Counted from the stretch's first letter, positions 51,818 to 62,060 are shown. The stretch: DNA of 64,000 nucleotides from Zobellia laminariae (GCF_009725995.1 NZ_RCNS01000002.1:1178001-1242000); one strand, 5' to 3'. Translations and numbers: made by a program. The notes: a model not told the origin generated them from the sequence alone.

Positions 51818-54433
51818 ATGGATAAAATAACACAACATATAGATGTTTCAATTGCTGATTTAAATGCAATAGCAAGAATTGGTTATTGGCAGCTTGATAC
51901 TTCTTCTGAGACGTACACACTTGACGATATCTCTTGTGAGATTACCCAATTACCAAATGGCACTACATTAAGTACTAAAGAAAAACCTCCCTTCTGCCCA
52001 ACCGGAAACAAATGGGCGGTTATACAAGAAACATTAGCTAAAGCCATAGAACAAAAATCTTCTTTTAATCATGAAGTAGAGTTGTTCCTTCCTGAAGGAA
52101 ACACTATTTGGGTGTTGTTGATAGGAAAAGGTAATTATGATGAGGACGGTAGCTGTGTAAATGTATCTGGAATGGTACAAGATATAACGGTAAGGAAAAA
52201 TTCTGAAATAGAAATATTCAAGAAAAATGAGATTTTAAACTATACGGAAAACAAAGCTTCTTTAGGGCATTGGAAATGGGATTTGAACAGTAATGTTATT
52301 ACCTGCTCTAGAAATATATCTCGTATAGTTGGATTTCCTGATGGAGAACAAATTACTATTGAACAATTAACGGAACGCGTTCATCCAGAAGACAAAAAAA
52401 AGGTGCAAGACCATCTGAACAATGCGGTAAAAACCAAATCATTTACGACACTTTTACACCGGTATATTTTAATTGATGGTACCGAACGTATAATTCAAGT
52501 TTTAGGAGAACCCCTTCTAAATGACGCCGATGAATTAACCGGTTTCATGTGTAGTTCTCAAGATATTACATCAAAAAAACATTTTGAAGATGAGCTTTTT
52601 GAAAAAAACAAGTTATTTCTAACCTCGCAACAAAAAGCTCATTTTGGTTACTGGCAATGGAATTTAAAAACAGGCTTATTCAGTTGTTCCGAGAATATGG
52701 CAGATGCTCTTGGATTTGAAAGGGGTGTTGAGTTCACCATGAGTGATCTTCTAAAAGATGTCCCCGAAGAAAATAGGAAAGATATCTTGAATACATTAGA
52801 TAAAACTATTAAAACAAAGTCTTTTGTTGAATTTACCCATCCTATTTATATGCGTGGGGAGCTCAGACATATTAAAGTTACTGGGGAAGTTTATACTGAT
52901 TTAGACGGAAATATTTTAAACATTCTAGGTATTTCACAAGATATTACAGATCAGAAAAATTTTGAAAATGAGCTGATAAGTAAAAATGAATTACTAGGGT
53001 TTGCAGAACAAATTACAAAAATTGGTAATTGGCAATGGGATTTGAATACCAATAAAATTAAATGGTCTACTAACTTATATCGAATTTTTGGGCGAGAAGA
53101 GAATTCACCAATTGTTTTTGACGTTTACTACAATCATATCCATCCAGAAGACAGAGAAATGGTGAGCGATATAATCGACATCACTTTAGAAAGTAAGGAT
53201 TTTGAAAAAGTTATACACCGCATCGTATTAGAGAATGGCAAAGTTAAAACTGTAGAACTACTAGCTAGAGCTATACGGGACCAATACGGAAATGCTATTG
53301 AGATGCTAGGTACATTGCAAGATGTTAGCGAGCAACGGGCAGAAGAAATGAAGTTTAAAGGTTTGCTAGAATCTGCTCCAAATGCAACGCTCATATTGGA
53401 TGAAAGCAATATCATACAAATGATTAATAAGCAAGCTGAACGTCTATTTAAATATACTCCGGAAGAATTAGTAGGTAGTAACATAGACCTTCTGATACCT
53501 TCTAGGTTTGATGAAAAGCGAGCACCACTAAGAGAAGCTTTTTATGCCAATCCTACAATAAAAACCTACGATATGGGCGCCGGTCTTCATATGCAAGATA
53601 AGGACGGTAAGGAAATTCCCGTTCAAGTAACCCTGGGACCACTACAAATTGAAGATGGACTTCTTCTTTCTGTAGTAATACGCGATATAACTGAAGAGAA
53701 ACGGTATCAAGAAAAAATTCTCAAGGCCAAAGAAGATTTGGAAATACTAACGCAAGAGCTCACGGCGCAGAACCATCAGCTCGCAGATTTTACCCAAATT
53801 ACCTCTCATAACCTACGTGCGCCGGTAAGTAACCTAAACTCTCTCTTGGACATATATAAAATGATGGACGATGAGGAAGAACAAAAAGAGCTTTTCAAAA
53901 AGTTTGAAATAGTAATAGAACATCTTACGCTAACGCTTAACACCTTAATAGAAGCTCTGACCGCAAAAAACCATACTTCTCTTGAACGTAGCGAGGTATC
54001 CTTTGAAGACACCCTAACTAAAACAAAAGAAATTTTCACAGCTGAAATCACTAAAACAAAAGCTATTATTAAGAGTGATTTCGCGAAAGTAGACTCTATA
54101 CGCTACCATAAAATATATTTAGAAAGTATATTTCAAAATTTAATAGGTAATGCTTTAAAATATAAATCTAAAGAACGTGTTCCTGAACTAGAGATTAGCT
54201 CTAAAATAGATAATGGAAAAACAACCCTAAGTTTTAAAGATAATGGCCTAGGCATAGATTTAGCAAAACACGGACACAAAATATTTGGTTTGAACAAAGT
54301 ATTTCATAACCATCCAGAAGCAAAAGGCATTGGTCTATTTATGACCAAAACACAAATAGAAGCTATGGGCGGAAAAATTACAGTAACTAGCAAAGTAGAT
54401 GAAGGCACTACTTTTAATATTCATTTCATTTAA
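51818..54433 (+). CDS. Soluble multi-PAS sensor histidine kinase, five PAS modules
   Basis: 871 aa without transmembrane segments. Four PAS_3-type modules occur in series (starting near residues 15, 145, 270 and 392; each opens with GYWQ/GHWK/GNWQ and has HPED), then a classic PAS (about 512-625; APNATLILDESNIIQMINKQAERLF). A coiled linker leads to HisKA with SHNLRAPV (phospho-His664) and HATPase_c (N box NLIGNALKYK, G box DNGLGIDL). It is 5 bp from a receiver gene. The pair is duplicated just downstream. Confidence 0.93.
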   Translation: MDKITQHIDVSIADLNAIARIGYWQLDTSSETYTLDDISCEITQLPNGTTLSTKEKPPFCPTGNKWAVIQETLAKAIEQKSSFNHEVELFLPEGNTIWVLLIGKGNYDEDGSCVNVSGMVQDITVRKNSEIEIFKKNEILNYTENKASLGHWKWDLNSNVITCSRNISRIVGFPDGEQITIEQLTERVHPEDKKKVQDHLNNAVKTKSFTTLLHRYILIDGTERIIQVLGEPLLNDADELTGFMCSSQDITSKKHFEDELFEKNKLFLTSQQKAHFGYWQWNLKTGLFSCSENMADALGFERGVEFTMSDLLKDVPEENRKDILNTLDKTIKTKSFVEFTHPIYMRGELRHIKVTGEVYTDLDGNILNILGISQDITDQKNFENELISKNELLGFAEQITKIGNWQWDLNTNKIKWSTNLYRIFGREENSPIVFDVYYNHIHPEDREMVSDIIDITLESKDFEKVIHRIVLENGKVKTVELLARAIRDQYGNAIEMLGTLQDVSEQRAEEMKFKGLLESAPNATLILDESNIIQMINKQAERLFKYTPEELVGSNIDLLIPSRFDEKRAPLREAFYANPTIKTYDMGAGLHMQDKDGKEIPVQVTLGPLQIEDGLLLSVVIRDITEEKRYQEKILKAKEDLEILTQELTAQNHQLADFTQITSHNLRAPVSNLNSLLDIYKMMDDEEEQKELFKKFEIVIEHLTLTLNTLIEALTAKNHTSLERSEVSFEDTLTKTKEIFTAEITKTKAIIKSDFAKVDSIRYHKIYLESIFQNLIGNALKYKSKERVPELEISSKIDNGKTTLSFKDNGLGIDLAKHGHKIFGLNKVFHNHPEAKGIGLFMTKTQIEAMGGKITVTSKVDEGTTFNIHFI

Positions 54434-54438
54434 TAAAT

Positions 54439-54846
54439 ATGCAAAACCCCTTTCACCTCTGTATTGTTGATGATGACGATATTTATAGGTTTACAATTAT
54501 TCAATCTGCAAAATTTTCTAAGATTGAACATATGACCTCTGTTTTTCCTAATGGAGAAGAGGCCATAAATTATATTAAAAAGAATCAAGATACTCCTGAC
54601 GCGCTTCCAAATCTTATTTTATTAGATATTGATATGCCTATTATGGATGGCTTTCAGTTTCTAAAAGCTTACAAAGAAATTGAAACCAAACTAAGTAAAA
54701 AAATTGCCATCTATATGGTTTCATCCTCTGTAGATCCAGAAGATATAGAAAAGGCCAAAGGTTACACATCCGTTATTGATTATTTATCAAAACCCTTAAA
54801 AAGTGATAAGCTCAAGGCAATAATAGAAAGAACATTAGAGGGTTAG
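54439..54846 (+). CDS. Stand-alone response regulator receiver
   Basis: 135 aa, one CheY-like receiver and no output domain. Acidic pocket Asp11-Asp12, phospho-acceptor Asp63 in LLDIDMPIMDG, Ser in MVSSS, and Lys118 in SKPL. Probably takes phosphate from the kinase 5 bp upstream; the downstream partner is unknown. Confidence 0.93.
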   Translation: MQNPFHLCIVDDDDIYRFTIIQSAKFSKIEHMTSVFPNGEEAINYIKKNQDTPDALPNLILLDIDMPIMDGFQFLKAYKEIETKLSKKIAIYMVSSSVDPEDIEKAKGYTSVIDYLSKPLKSDKLKAIIERTLEG

Positions 54847-54902
54847 CAATCAAAAGCTATAAACCTGCTCTTGTTTAAATTAAAATTTCAAGTTAGTTAT
54901 TC

Positions 54903-57146
54903 ATGAATATGAAAGATGATAAAAAAACAATGGATGATACTAGCGCGATAACTATTCGTGATATGTTACGCATTGGCACTTGGAATTTAAATATTGAAAC
55001 AGGCATTTATACTTTAGACAGAGTTACTTGTGAAGTATTAGGTATACCTTATGACACCGTAGTAAAAAGAGGTGGAAATTCACCATATAGCAAATCTGAT
55101 ACTACAGCTTATTTAATTGAAGATGGTATAAAAAAGTTGCTAAAAACGGGTAAACCTTTTGACCAAGAACTAGAGTTTAAAACCCCAGAAGGAGCCGTCA
55201 TCTGGCTCCATGTCATAGCTACCCGCAAATTAGAAAATAGAAAATGCACTGCAATTGCAGGAATCGTACAAGATATTACCCAAAGCAAACAAACTCAGGA
55301 AATATTTTCCAGGCATAATCAACTATTAAAATTTGCGGAACACAAAGCAAAACTAGGTCATTGGAATTGGGATGCTAGTTCGGATACGTTAATTTGCTCG
55401 GAGAACATGACCTACATTGTGGGTGTTCCTACGGACGCTCCAGTACCTCTTAGTGTTTTAATAGATAAGGTTCACCCAGAAGACAGAGAGTTCGTTAGAA
55501 AGCAAATAGCACATAATATCAAAACCAAACATTACCATAGTTTCACCCATAGAATGGTAATGCCAGACGGCAGAATCCGAATTATTCAAGTTTCCGGTGA
55601 TGCTATTTTGGATGATGAAGGAAACCTCACAAACATATTAGGTATATCACAAGATGTTACCAGCTATAAAACTATAGAGGCCGAGTTAACTAAAAAAAAT
55701 GAACTCTTAATCTTTGCAGAACAAAAAGCCCTATTGGGCCATTGGGAGTTAAATACAATTACCAATGAGGTATTCTGGTCCGCCAATTTATATTATCTTT
55801 TTAAGCAAGAAGAAAATATAAAACTAGAATTCAATACCTATTTTGAATGTGTACACCCAGAAGATCAAGCAGAAGTTAAGGACCATTTTGCCCTAGCAAT
55901 AGAGCAAAAATATTTTGATAAAATCATACACCGCATCCTATTAAAAGACGGTACGTTAAAGTGGATTAGATTGTTGGGCGATGTTGAGGTTGATGAAAAG
56001 GGAAATACTGTAAAATTAGCAGGTACATGCCAAGATATCACTGAACAACAACTACAAGAAATTAAGTTTAAAGGGCTTGTGGATTCCGCACCCAGTGCAA
56101 CCATAATAGTGGGTAATGAAAGTATTATTCAAATGGTTAATAAACAAGGAGAAAGCCTATTAGGTTATTCTTCAGAGGAATTAGTAGGCAAATCTATAGA
56201 AACGCTAATCCCTTCAAGATTTGATGAAATTCGCGCTACGCATAGAGAAAAATTCCTCACCAATATGGAGGTAACAATTGTAGACCTTGGTGAAGATTTC
56301 TACTTAAAACACAAATCTGGGAAGGAAATTCCAGTTGAAATAACGCTTGGTCCGTTGCAAACAGATGAAGGTCTTATTATATCTATGTCTGTAAGAGATC
56401 TTACTTCCGCTAAAATAGCCGAAGGTAAAATTTTAAAAGCGAAAGAAGACTTGGAAATTCTGACCGAAGAACTCACCGCACAAAATCATCAATTAGCAGA
56501 TTTTACACAAATTACCTCTCACAACTTACGAGCACCAGTAAGCAATTTAAATTCGCTTGTAGAAATCTACAAAATGATGGGAAGTGAGGAAGAGCGCAAT
56601 GACCTATTCAAAAAATTTGAAACAGTAATTTCCCACCTTTCACTAACTCTCAATACGTTAATAGAAGCATTGAGTGCCAAAAGCCATAATTCATTAGAAC
56701 GTAGCGTGCTTTCCTTTAGCAATAAGTTATCTAAAACAAAAGAGATTTTTTCTACGGAAATAGAAAGGACTAAAGCGGTTATTAAAAGTGATTTTTCTGC
56801 GGTAGATTCAATTCGTTATAATAAAATCTATATGGAAAGCATTTTTCAAAATCTAATTGGAAATGCTTTAAAATATAAATCTCCAGAACGCGTTCCAGAA
56901 ATAGAGATTACCTCAAAATTAGAAAATGGAAAAATAGTTTTAAGCTTTAAGGACAATGGTTTGGGAATAGATTTGGAAAAGCATGGTCACAAAATATTTG
57001 GATTAAATAAAGTTTTTCATAACCATCCAGAGGCCAAAGGAATCGGTCTCTTTATGACAAAGACCCAAATTGAAGCTATGGGCGGAAAAATTACAGTAAC
57101 AAGTAAAGTCAATGAAGGCAGTACTTTCAACGTTTATTTTATTTAA
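54903..57146 (+). CDS. Soluble multi-PAS sensor histidine kinase, four PAS modules
   Basis: 747 aa, a paralogue of the kinase at 51818. PAS_3-type modules start near residues 18, 140 and 265, then a classic PAS near 388-500. HisKA with SHNLRAPV (phospho-His540) and HATPase_c with the same N and G boxes follow. The His is 124 codons earlier than in the first copy and total length is 124 codons shorter, so the difference is one PAS module. Followed 5 bp later by a receiver gene. Confidence 0.93.
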   Translation: MNMKDDKKTMDDTSAITIRDMLRIGTWNLNIETGIYTLDRVTCEVLGIPYDTVVKRGGNSPYSKSDTTAYLIEDGIKKLLKTGKPFDQELEFKTPEGAVIWLHVIATRKLENRKCTAIAGIVQDITQSKQTQEIFSRHNQLLKFAEHKAKLGHWNWDASSDTLICSENMTYIVGVPTDAPVPLSVLIDKVHPEDREFVRKQIAHNIKTKHYHSFTHRMVMPDGRIRIIQVSGDAILDDEGNLTNILGISQDVTSYKTIEAELTKKNELLIFAEQKALLGHWELNTITNEVFWSANLYYLFKQEENIKLEFNTYFECVHPEDQAEVKDHFALAIEQKYFDKIIHRILLKDGTLKWIRLLGDVEVDEKGNTVKLAGTCQDITEQQLQEIKFKGLVDSAPSATIIVGNESIIQMVNKQGESLLGYSSEELVGKSIETLIPSRFDEIRATHREKFLTNMEVTIVDLGEDFYLKHKSGKEIPVEITLGPLQTDEGLIISMSVRDLTSAKIAEGKILKAKEDLEILTEELTAQNHQLADFTQITSHNLRAPVSNLNSLVEIYKMMGSEEERNDLFKKFETVISHLSLTLNTLIEALSAKSHNSLERSVLSFSNKLSKTKEIFSTEIERTKAVIKSDFSAVDSIRYNKIYMESIFQNLIGNALKYKSPERVPEIEITSKLENGKIVLSFKDNGLGIDLEKHGHKIFGLNKVFHNHPEAKGIGLFMTKTQIEAMGGKITVTSKVNEGSTFNVYFI

Positions 57147-57151
57147 AACAT

Positions 57152-57559
57152 ATGCCACAACCTTTTCACCTTTGTATTATTGACGACGATGATATTTATA
57201 GGTTTACAATTATTCAATCTGCAAAGTTCTCTAAGATCGAACATAAGACTTCTGTTTTTCCAAATGGAGAAGAGGCCATAAATTTCATTAAAGAGAATCA
57301 GAATTCTTCTGACGCGCTGCCAAATCTTATTTTATTAGATATTGATATGCCAATTATGGATGGGTTTCAGTTTTTAGAGACCTATAAAACTATTGGGCCC
57401 AATCTGATCGAGAAGATTCCTATTTATATGGTTTCTTCCTCTGTAGACCCTGAAGATGTTGAGAAAGCTAAAAGCTATGAATTTGTTGTTGATTACTTAT
57501 ACAAGCCTTTAAAAAGTGATAAGCTTAAGGAGATAATAGAAAAGACAATTGGTCTTTAG
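57152..57559 (+). CDS. Stand-alone response regulator receiver
   Basis: 135 aa, paralogue of the receiver at 54439, with the same acidic pocket, phospho-Asp63 (LLDIDMPIMDG) and Lys118 (YKPL). The two genes share long nearly identical DNA stretches near their 5' ends, which points to a recent tandem duplication. Confidence 0.93.
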   Translation: MPQPFHLCIIDDDDIYRFTIIQSAKFSKIEHKTSVFPNGEEAINFIKENQNSSDALPNLILLDIDMPIMDGFQFLETYKTIGPNLIEKIPIYMVSSSVDPEDVEKAKSYEFVVDYLYKPLKSDKLKEIIEKTIGL

Positions 57560-57580
57560 AACCACTTAAATTCTAAGTAA

Positions 57581-58825
57581 CTATTTTTTCTTATTCTTTT
57601 CTTCTATCCATTTAGAAAGATACTTTGTACTCTGCAAAGTTTGGTGCTGTACTAAATTTCCCATAAAATTCTGAATACGGTGTTCTTCTATATTACGCTG
57701 TAGATTATCCAATACCAAAGAAAAACGTTCACTCAGCATTTTCTTGTTGTACAGTTCATTAATAAGAGCCAGACCATTCTGTTGTGCTCTTTCCCAGTCC
57801 TCTTTATTACTATACAATCGTAAAGCTTCACGGGCAAAATCCTCTGGTGTTTCTGCTATGGCGCCGGACCAAGGTAAATCATTATGCATACCCTCTGCTC
57901 CTATGGCAGTTGTAATGCTTGGTGTGCCATTTTCCATTGCCGTGGTAAGCTTTCCCTTAATACCTGCGCCAAAACGCAATGGAGCAAGATTTATGCATGT
58001 CTTCTTAAATACCTCATTTACATCTTCGGCCCAGCCATTAACTAGAAATCCAATTTCCGGTTTGTGCAACTGATTGACTTGCTGCGGCATATATGCTCCG
58101 TAGATAGAAACTTTAGCTTCTGGCAAAGCTTTTCTAATCAATGGCCATATTTCTTTAGACAACCATAAGACGGCATCTACATTTGGTGTGTGTTTTCCGT
58201 TGCCTATGCACACAAAATTTATCCGTTCATCAAAATCAGGCCAAGCTTCTTGTTCTGTAGCTTGTATTTCCTCCAAAAGAAAAGGTAGATGCAGAAGCAG
58301 ATTAGTATCAATTTTTAAAGTTTCGGTCAGCAGTTTTATTTCAAAAGTAGAAACCATTAAAGAAAGATCGCAACGCAGAATACTTGCAACTTCACGTTTG
58401 GTAATATCTTCCTGCAACCAAGTATGTGTTGAAAATGGAATTTCTTTTTTATGAGAAACCTCTCTTACCTTTCTAAGCGAATGTAAATCTTCGGTATCAA
58501 GTATTTTAATAGCACTGGGAACACTCTCAGAAATGCGCCACCCAAATTGTTCCTCGGTCAAAAACCGATCAAATAGTACAACAGTAGGATTTATCTCTTT
58601 TAGAAAATCGTCAAAACCGGAGTCATTCAACGTAATATCCCTAGATATTATACCTAAAGCATCAAGGTCTAATGAGAGTTCGCTTTTAGAAGCCGTACTT
58701 GTAAAGACGATATCGAAACCTTCGTTTTTAAAAAAATCCAGAAGTTGCAGCATTCGGTTTCCTGCAGCTGTAGAAGCAGGCTCAGGCCAAGTAAAACCAA
58801 TTACTAAAAGTACATTTTGTTTCAC
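57581..58825 (-). CDS. Glycosyltransferase, GT4-like
   Basis: 414 aa from a GTG at 58825. GT-B fold with VIGFTWPEPASTAAGNRMLQLLDFF at the N terminus and a C-terminal donor-binding domain with LRFGAGIKGKLTTAMENGTPSITTAIGAEGM. Donor sugar unknown. It is convergent with the second receiver gene and lies downstream of the helicase gene on the same strand. Confidence 0.85.
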   Translation of the reverse strand: MKQNVLLVIGFTWPEPASTAAGNRMLQLLDFFKNEGFDIVFTSTASKSELSLDLDALGIISRDITLNDSGFDDFLKEINPTVVLFDRFLTEEQFGWRISESVPSAIKILDTEDLHSLRKVREVSHKKEIPFSTHTWLQEDITKREVASILRCDLSLMVSTFEIKLLTETLKIDTNLLLHLPFLLEEIQATEQEAWPDFDERINFVCIGNGKHTPNVDAVLWLSKEIWPLIRKALPEAKVSIYGAYMPQQVNQLHKPEIGFLVNGWAEDVNEVFKKTCINLAPLRFGAGIKGKLTTAMENGTPSITTAIGAEGMHNDLPWSGAIAETPEDFAREALRLYSNKEDWERAQQNGLALINELYNKKMLSERFSLVLDNLQRNIEEHRIQNFMGNLVQHQTLQSTKYLSKWIEEKNKKK

Positions 58826-58893
58826 TTTGCTTTACTTATTTCCTGTAAATATCTGGGATCTAAAATACAGTCAATTAATTTCCCTTTAGGAAA

Positions 58894-60405
58894 TTACATT
58901 CTTTCTGCGAACATTTTAGAGATACTTGAACGTAATTTACGCTCATAATCCTCTTCCAACCACTCTTTGTAGTTTTTGGTGTTGTTCATAATGCAGTACG
59001 AATATTGACGTACACGGTACTTTATTTCTTCTTTTAATTCTTTTGCTAGAATACGCGCGTCAAAAACATCTTCTGAGTTCTCCACACAAATTTGAGCATG
59101 TTGATCAATACTGCGTTCCAATACAATTTTGGACCTTAGACCTTCTGCAAAAACCTTTTTGTATTCCTCTTTTATATTGAACTCAATATTGGTAGAATTT
59201 TTAAATTTTTCACGAAGTGCCGCAGGCATTTCGTAAACGAATTCTTTTTCTATCTCCTCGTCGTTCTTAATATTTTCCAAGTAGAAATCTGGAAAGTGAA
59301 AAATTTCCTGCCAATCAATAGGTGCACTCCATAACCCGAAACGTGCTACGTTATTACCTAAATCTACTACCGTAAATTCGCTTTTATTGGGCAAAATACG
59401 AGACCCACGACCAATCATCTGAAAATATAGCGTAAGCGAGCGTGTAGCCCTATTAAGCATTATGGTTTCAACAGATGGTTCATCAAAACCAGTTGTAAGA
59501 ATACTAACTGATGTAAGAATAGCATCTGGCGTATTGGAGAACCATTCTAAAATCTCCTTACGTTCTGTAGCCGTGTTTTTATTATCTAAATGACGAATAT
59601 TGTAACCCGCCTTTTTAAAGGTTTCATAAACATAACGAGACGTGTTGATACCATTATTAAATATTAATGTTTTAGTACCCTCTGCAATCTCCTTGTAGCC
59701 AGAGAGTAGTTTACCCAACATACTCTGATTACTGTAAAGCTCATCAGAAGATTTTACCGTATAATCACCACTAATACCTAGTTTAAGACTCTGTAGGCTA
59801 ACATCATAATTATACATGTTACCCTTTGCCAAGAATTTTCTCTCTATAAGGGCGCCTATAGATTCACCCACGATCAACTTCTGATAGTTGTCCTTCATGG
59901 GTAATTTAATGTTGGAACTTAAAGGAGTTGCCGTAACCCCTAAAATTGTAGATTTCTTGAAAAATTTAAAGAGTTTACGGAAAGAATTGTAATGCGCCTC
60001 ATCAATTATAACCAGGCCAATATCATCAATTTCTACCTTCTCTTCTTGTAATCTGTTGTTCAAGGTTTCTACCATGGCAACAAAACACATGAACTCATGT
60101 TGGTCATTGAGTTCTTTTACCTCACTATTGATAATCTTATTCTTGACACCAAAACTCTTCAGCATTTTAGAAGTCTGCGTACTCAATTCTATACGGTGTG
60201 TAAGAACTACTACTTTCTTTCCTGTTTTTTCAATATAACGACGAGCAATTTCAGAAAAAACTACGGTTTTACCACCACCAGTAGGCAATTGGTACAACAG
60301 GTTTCCGTTTTCTTCAGGGTCCTCAAGATGCTTGAAAATAGTATTCAGATCTTCAATCTGATAATCGTATAATTGCTTTTCGGTTGTATCCTTTTTTAAC
60401 TCCAA
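58894..60405 (-). CDS. DEAD/DEAH-box helicase, SSL2-like superfamily 2
   Basis: 503 aa from a TTG at 60405; the frame upstream has no ATG before a stop, and the Walker A motif (QLPTGGGKT near residue 43) is at the right distance. DEAHYNSF, GVTATPLSS, TTGFDEP and QMIGRGSR are identical to the paralogue at 1661. The C-terminal third is also conserved (VLERSIDQHA, CVENSEDVFDA). It is a single gene with its own -7 element at 60472. Function unknown. Confidence 0.88.
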   Translation of the reverse strand: MELKKDTTEKQLYDYQIEDLNTIFKHLEDPEENGNLLYQLPTGGGKTVVFSEIARRYIEKTGKKVVVLTHRIELSTQTSKMLKSFGVKNKIINSEVKELNDQHEFMCFVAMVETLNNRLQEEKVEIDDIGLVIIDEAHYNSFRKLFKFFKKSTILGVTATPLSSNIKLPMKDNYQKLIVGESIGALIERKFLAKGNMYNYDVSLQSLKLGISGDYTVKSSDELYSNQSMLGKLLSGYKEIAEGTKTLIFNNGINTSRYVYETFKKAGYNIRHLDNKNTATERKEILEWFSNTPDAILTSVSILTTGFDEPSVETIMLNRATRSLTLYFQMIGRGSRILPNKSEFTVVDLGNNVARFGLWSAPIDWQEIFHFPDFYLENIKNDEEIEKEFVYEMPAALREKFKNSTNIEFNIKEEYKKVFAEGLRSKIVLERSIDQHAQICVENSEDVFDARILAKELKEEIKYRVRQYSYCIMNNTKNYKEWLEEDYERKLRSSISKMFAERM

Positions 60406-60471
60406 GTAGGTTCTAAAATTTAGCGTTCAATTATAATAAATATGTGGGGGCATCCCAAAATTTGAATTTTA

Positions 60472-60479
60472 CAAAATTA
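60472..60479 (-). promoter_or_regulatory. -7 promoter element (TAATTTTG)
   Basis: Exact TAnnTTTG match on the minus strand 67 bp before the helicase start at 60405. Confidence 0.5.
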
Positions 60480-60602
60480 AAGGAAATTTGTACTTATCTG
60501 AAATTTATTCCTCTTAAATCAATAAAAAGAAAAAAGAAAACCTCCGCCCTACCCTTAAAATATGGCTGTATGCGAGTAATTGTTAAGAAAGAAAGTGTGG
60601 TA

Positions 60603-61531
60603 TTAATATCCTTTATCCATCACCACCTCATTTAATAGAGGACTCCCATTCGTTAACCTATCATAATTTTCTAAAATCTGAGGGACTACAGAATTCGTAT
60701 CAGAAACACTAGCGTAATGAGGTGTCATTTGAATTTTCTCATGACTCCAAAACGGATGTTCCTTTGGAAGAGGTTCTTGATGATAAACGTCTAACCCTGC
60801 TCCGGATAGATGGCCGTATTCAACATTTCTAATAAATCCTCATCTACCAAATGACCACCACGAGCCACATTTATTACAAATGCGTCTTTTGGAAGTTGCT
60901 TAAACAGTTCTTTATTTAAAATTCCAGTAGTAGCATTGGTCAAAGGTAAAAGACAAACCAAGATTTGAGTGGTTTCAAGAAAACCAGAAAAGCCAGATTC
61001 ACCGGCAAAACAGCTGACGCCATCTATATGCTTCTTAGAATTGGCCCAACCCTGAACCTTAAAGCCGTATTTCACCAAATCAGTTGCCAATTCCTTACCA
61101 AGAGCTCCTAAGCCCATTATACCAACGGTAAAGTCTGAAATACGATTGTATTGCATGGGTTGCCAAATACCTTTTGTTTGGTTAATCCTATATCTATCCA
61201 GATTTTTGAGATGACTAAAGATAACGGCAAGCACGTGCTCGCTCATATCTTTGGCCAACATATTATCTACCACACGGGTTATTGGTAGGTTTTTAGGAGC
61301 TGTATCATCCTCGAAAATAAAATCTACCCCTGCCCCACTTGATGCTAATAGTTTTAGGTTAGGATAATCTGCCAATGAACCGTTTGGATGCTTCCAAACT
61401 AGGGCCATTTCTATTCTATCTTTAGGGTGATTTTCTAAATAGCTGTAAACTTCTAAACCGGGTTGATACGCTAAAAGAGCTTCTTTCCAAAGATCAATTT
61501 TACCATCCTGTCTTATAATTACTAACGCCAT
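60603..61531 (-). pseudogene. ghrA: GhrA-type glyoxylate/hydroxypyruvate reductase, frameshifted
   Basis: From the ATG at 61531 the frame carries the N-terminal domain and the NAD(P) domain (GIMGLGALGKELATDL, VINVARGGHLVDEDLLEML) but hits TAG at 60791. In another frame the protein continues at once with GHLSGAGLDVYHQEPLPKEHPFW and MTPHYASVSD, which carries the catalytic His, to a stop at 60603. The break is near 60815-60822 and is repaired by one extra base. The in-frame product would lack the catalytic His. It could be a true recent lesion or a base-calling error. Confidence 0.85.
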
Positions 61532-61533
61532 AT

Positions 61534-62043
61534 TTAATCTATGATATCTAAGGCTCGAGAAAATCCTTCGCCAAATTGCCAATTCTGCTCTTCAGTTATA
61601 GTATAAATTTTTACTACGCGCTCTTTATAATCTGCTAAAAGTCCATTTATAGAAATAAACTGAACAGCCTCAGTAAATGAATTCATCATGCTTTTATAAA
61701 AGGCATCGGGTATATTACGATTTTTCTCAAACACCTGAGCAATTTCCAAATTATATAACATAACATCTGCAATAAGGTGTGGATCAACCCCTAGTTTTAT
61801 AAAATGCTTTATAAACTTTTGAGCCACAGAACGCCTAGCTTTTGGTCTTCTACGTCTAACAGGGAAGTATTCATTACTTATTTTAGTCTTTGCTTCCTGA
61901 ACAAGCTTGTCTTCCTTTGGATTAAAGATGAAATTATAGTACTCTTTTACCTCAGGAAAACGGTCATAAAGGTCTAGAAGCTGTTCTTCTATAGCATCCT
62001 TATCAATCTCGTTGAGATACTTTTTTAGCTTTCGCTTACTCAT
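61534..62043 (-). CDS. DUF6155 family protein
   Basis: 169 aa. Begins MSKRKLKKYLNEIDKDAIEEQLLDLYDRFPEVKEYYNF, then a basic patch (RRRRPKARR) and a helical C-terminal half. This matches the DUF6155 family of unknown function. No membrane segments. The GhrA-type pseudogene begins 3 bp after its stop. Its -7 element is only 18 bp upstream of the ATG. Confidence 0.78.
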   Translation of the reverse strand: MSKRKLKKYLNEIDKDAIEEQLLDLYDRFPEVKEYYNFIFNPKEDKLVQEAKTKISNEYFPVRRRRPKARRSVAQKFIKHFIKLGVDPHLIADVMLYNLEIAQVFEKNRNIPDAFYKSMMNSFTEAVQFISINGLLADYKERVVKIYTITEEQNWQFGEGFSRALDIID

Positions 62044-62060
62044 TTTTCGTGATTTGAATT

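Noticed and set aside
58876..58896. 8-bp perfect hairpin at the helicase 3' end
   Set aside because: It overlaps the stop codon and has no T-run, so a terminator call is not justified.
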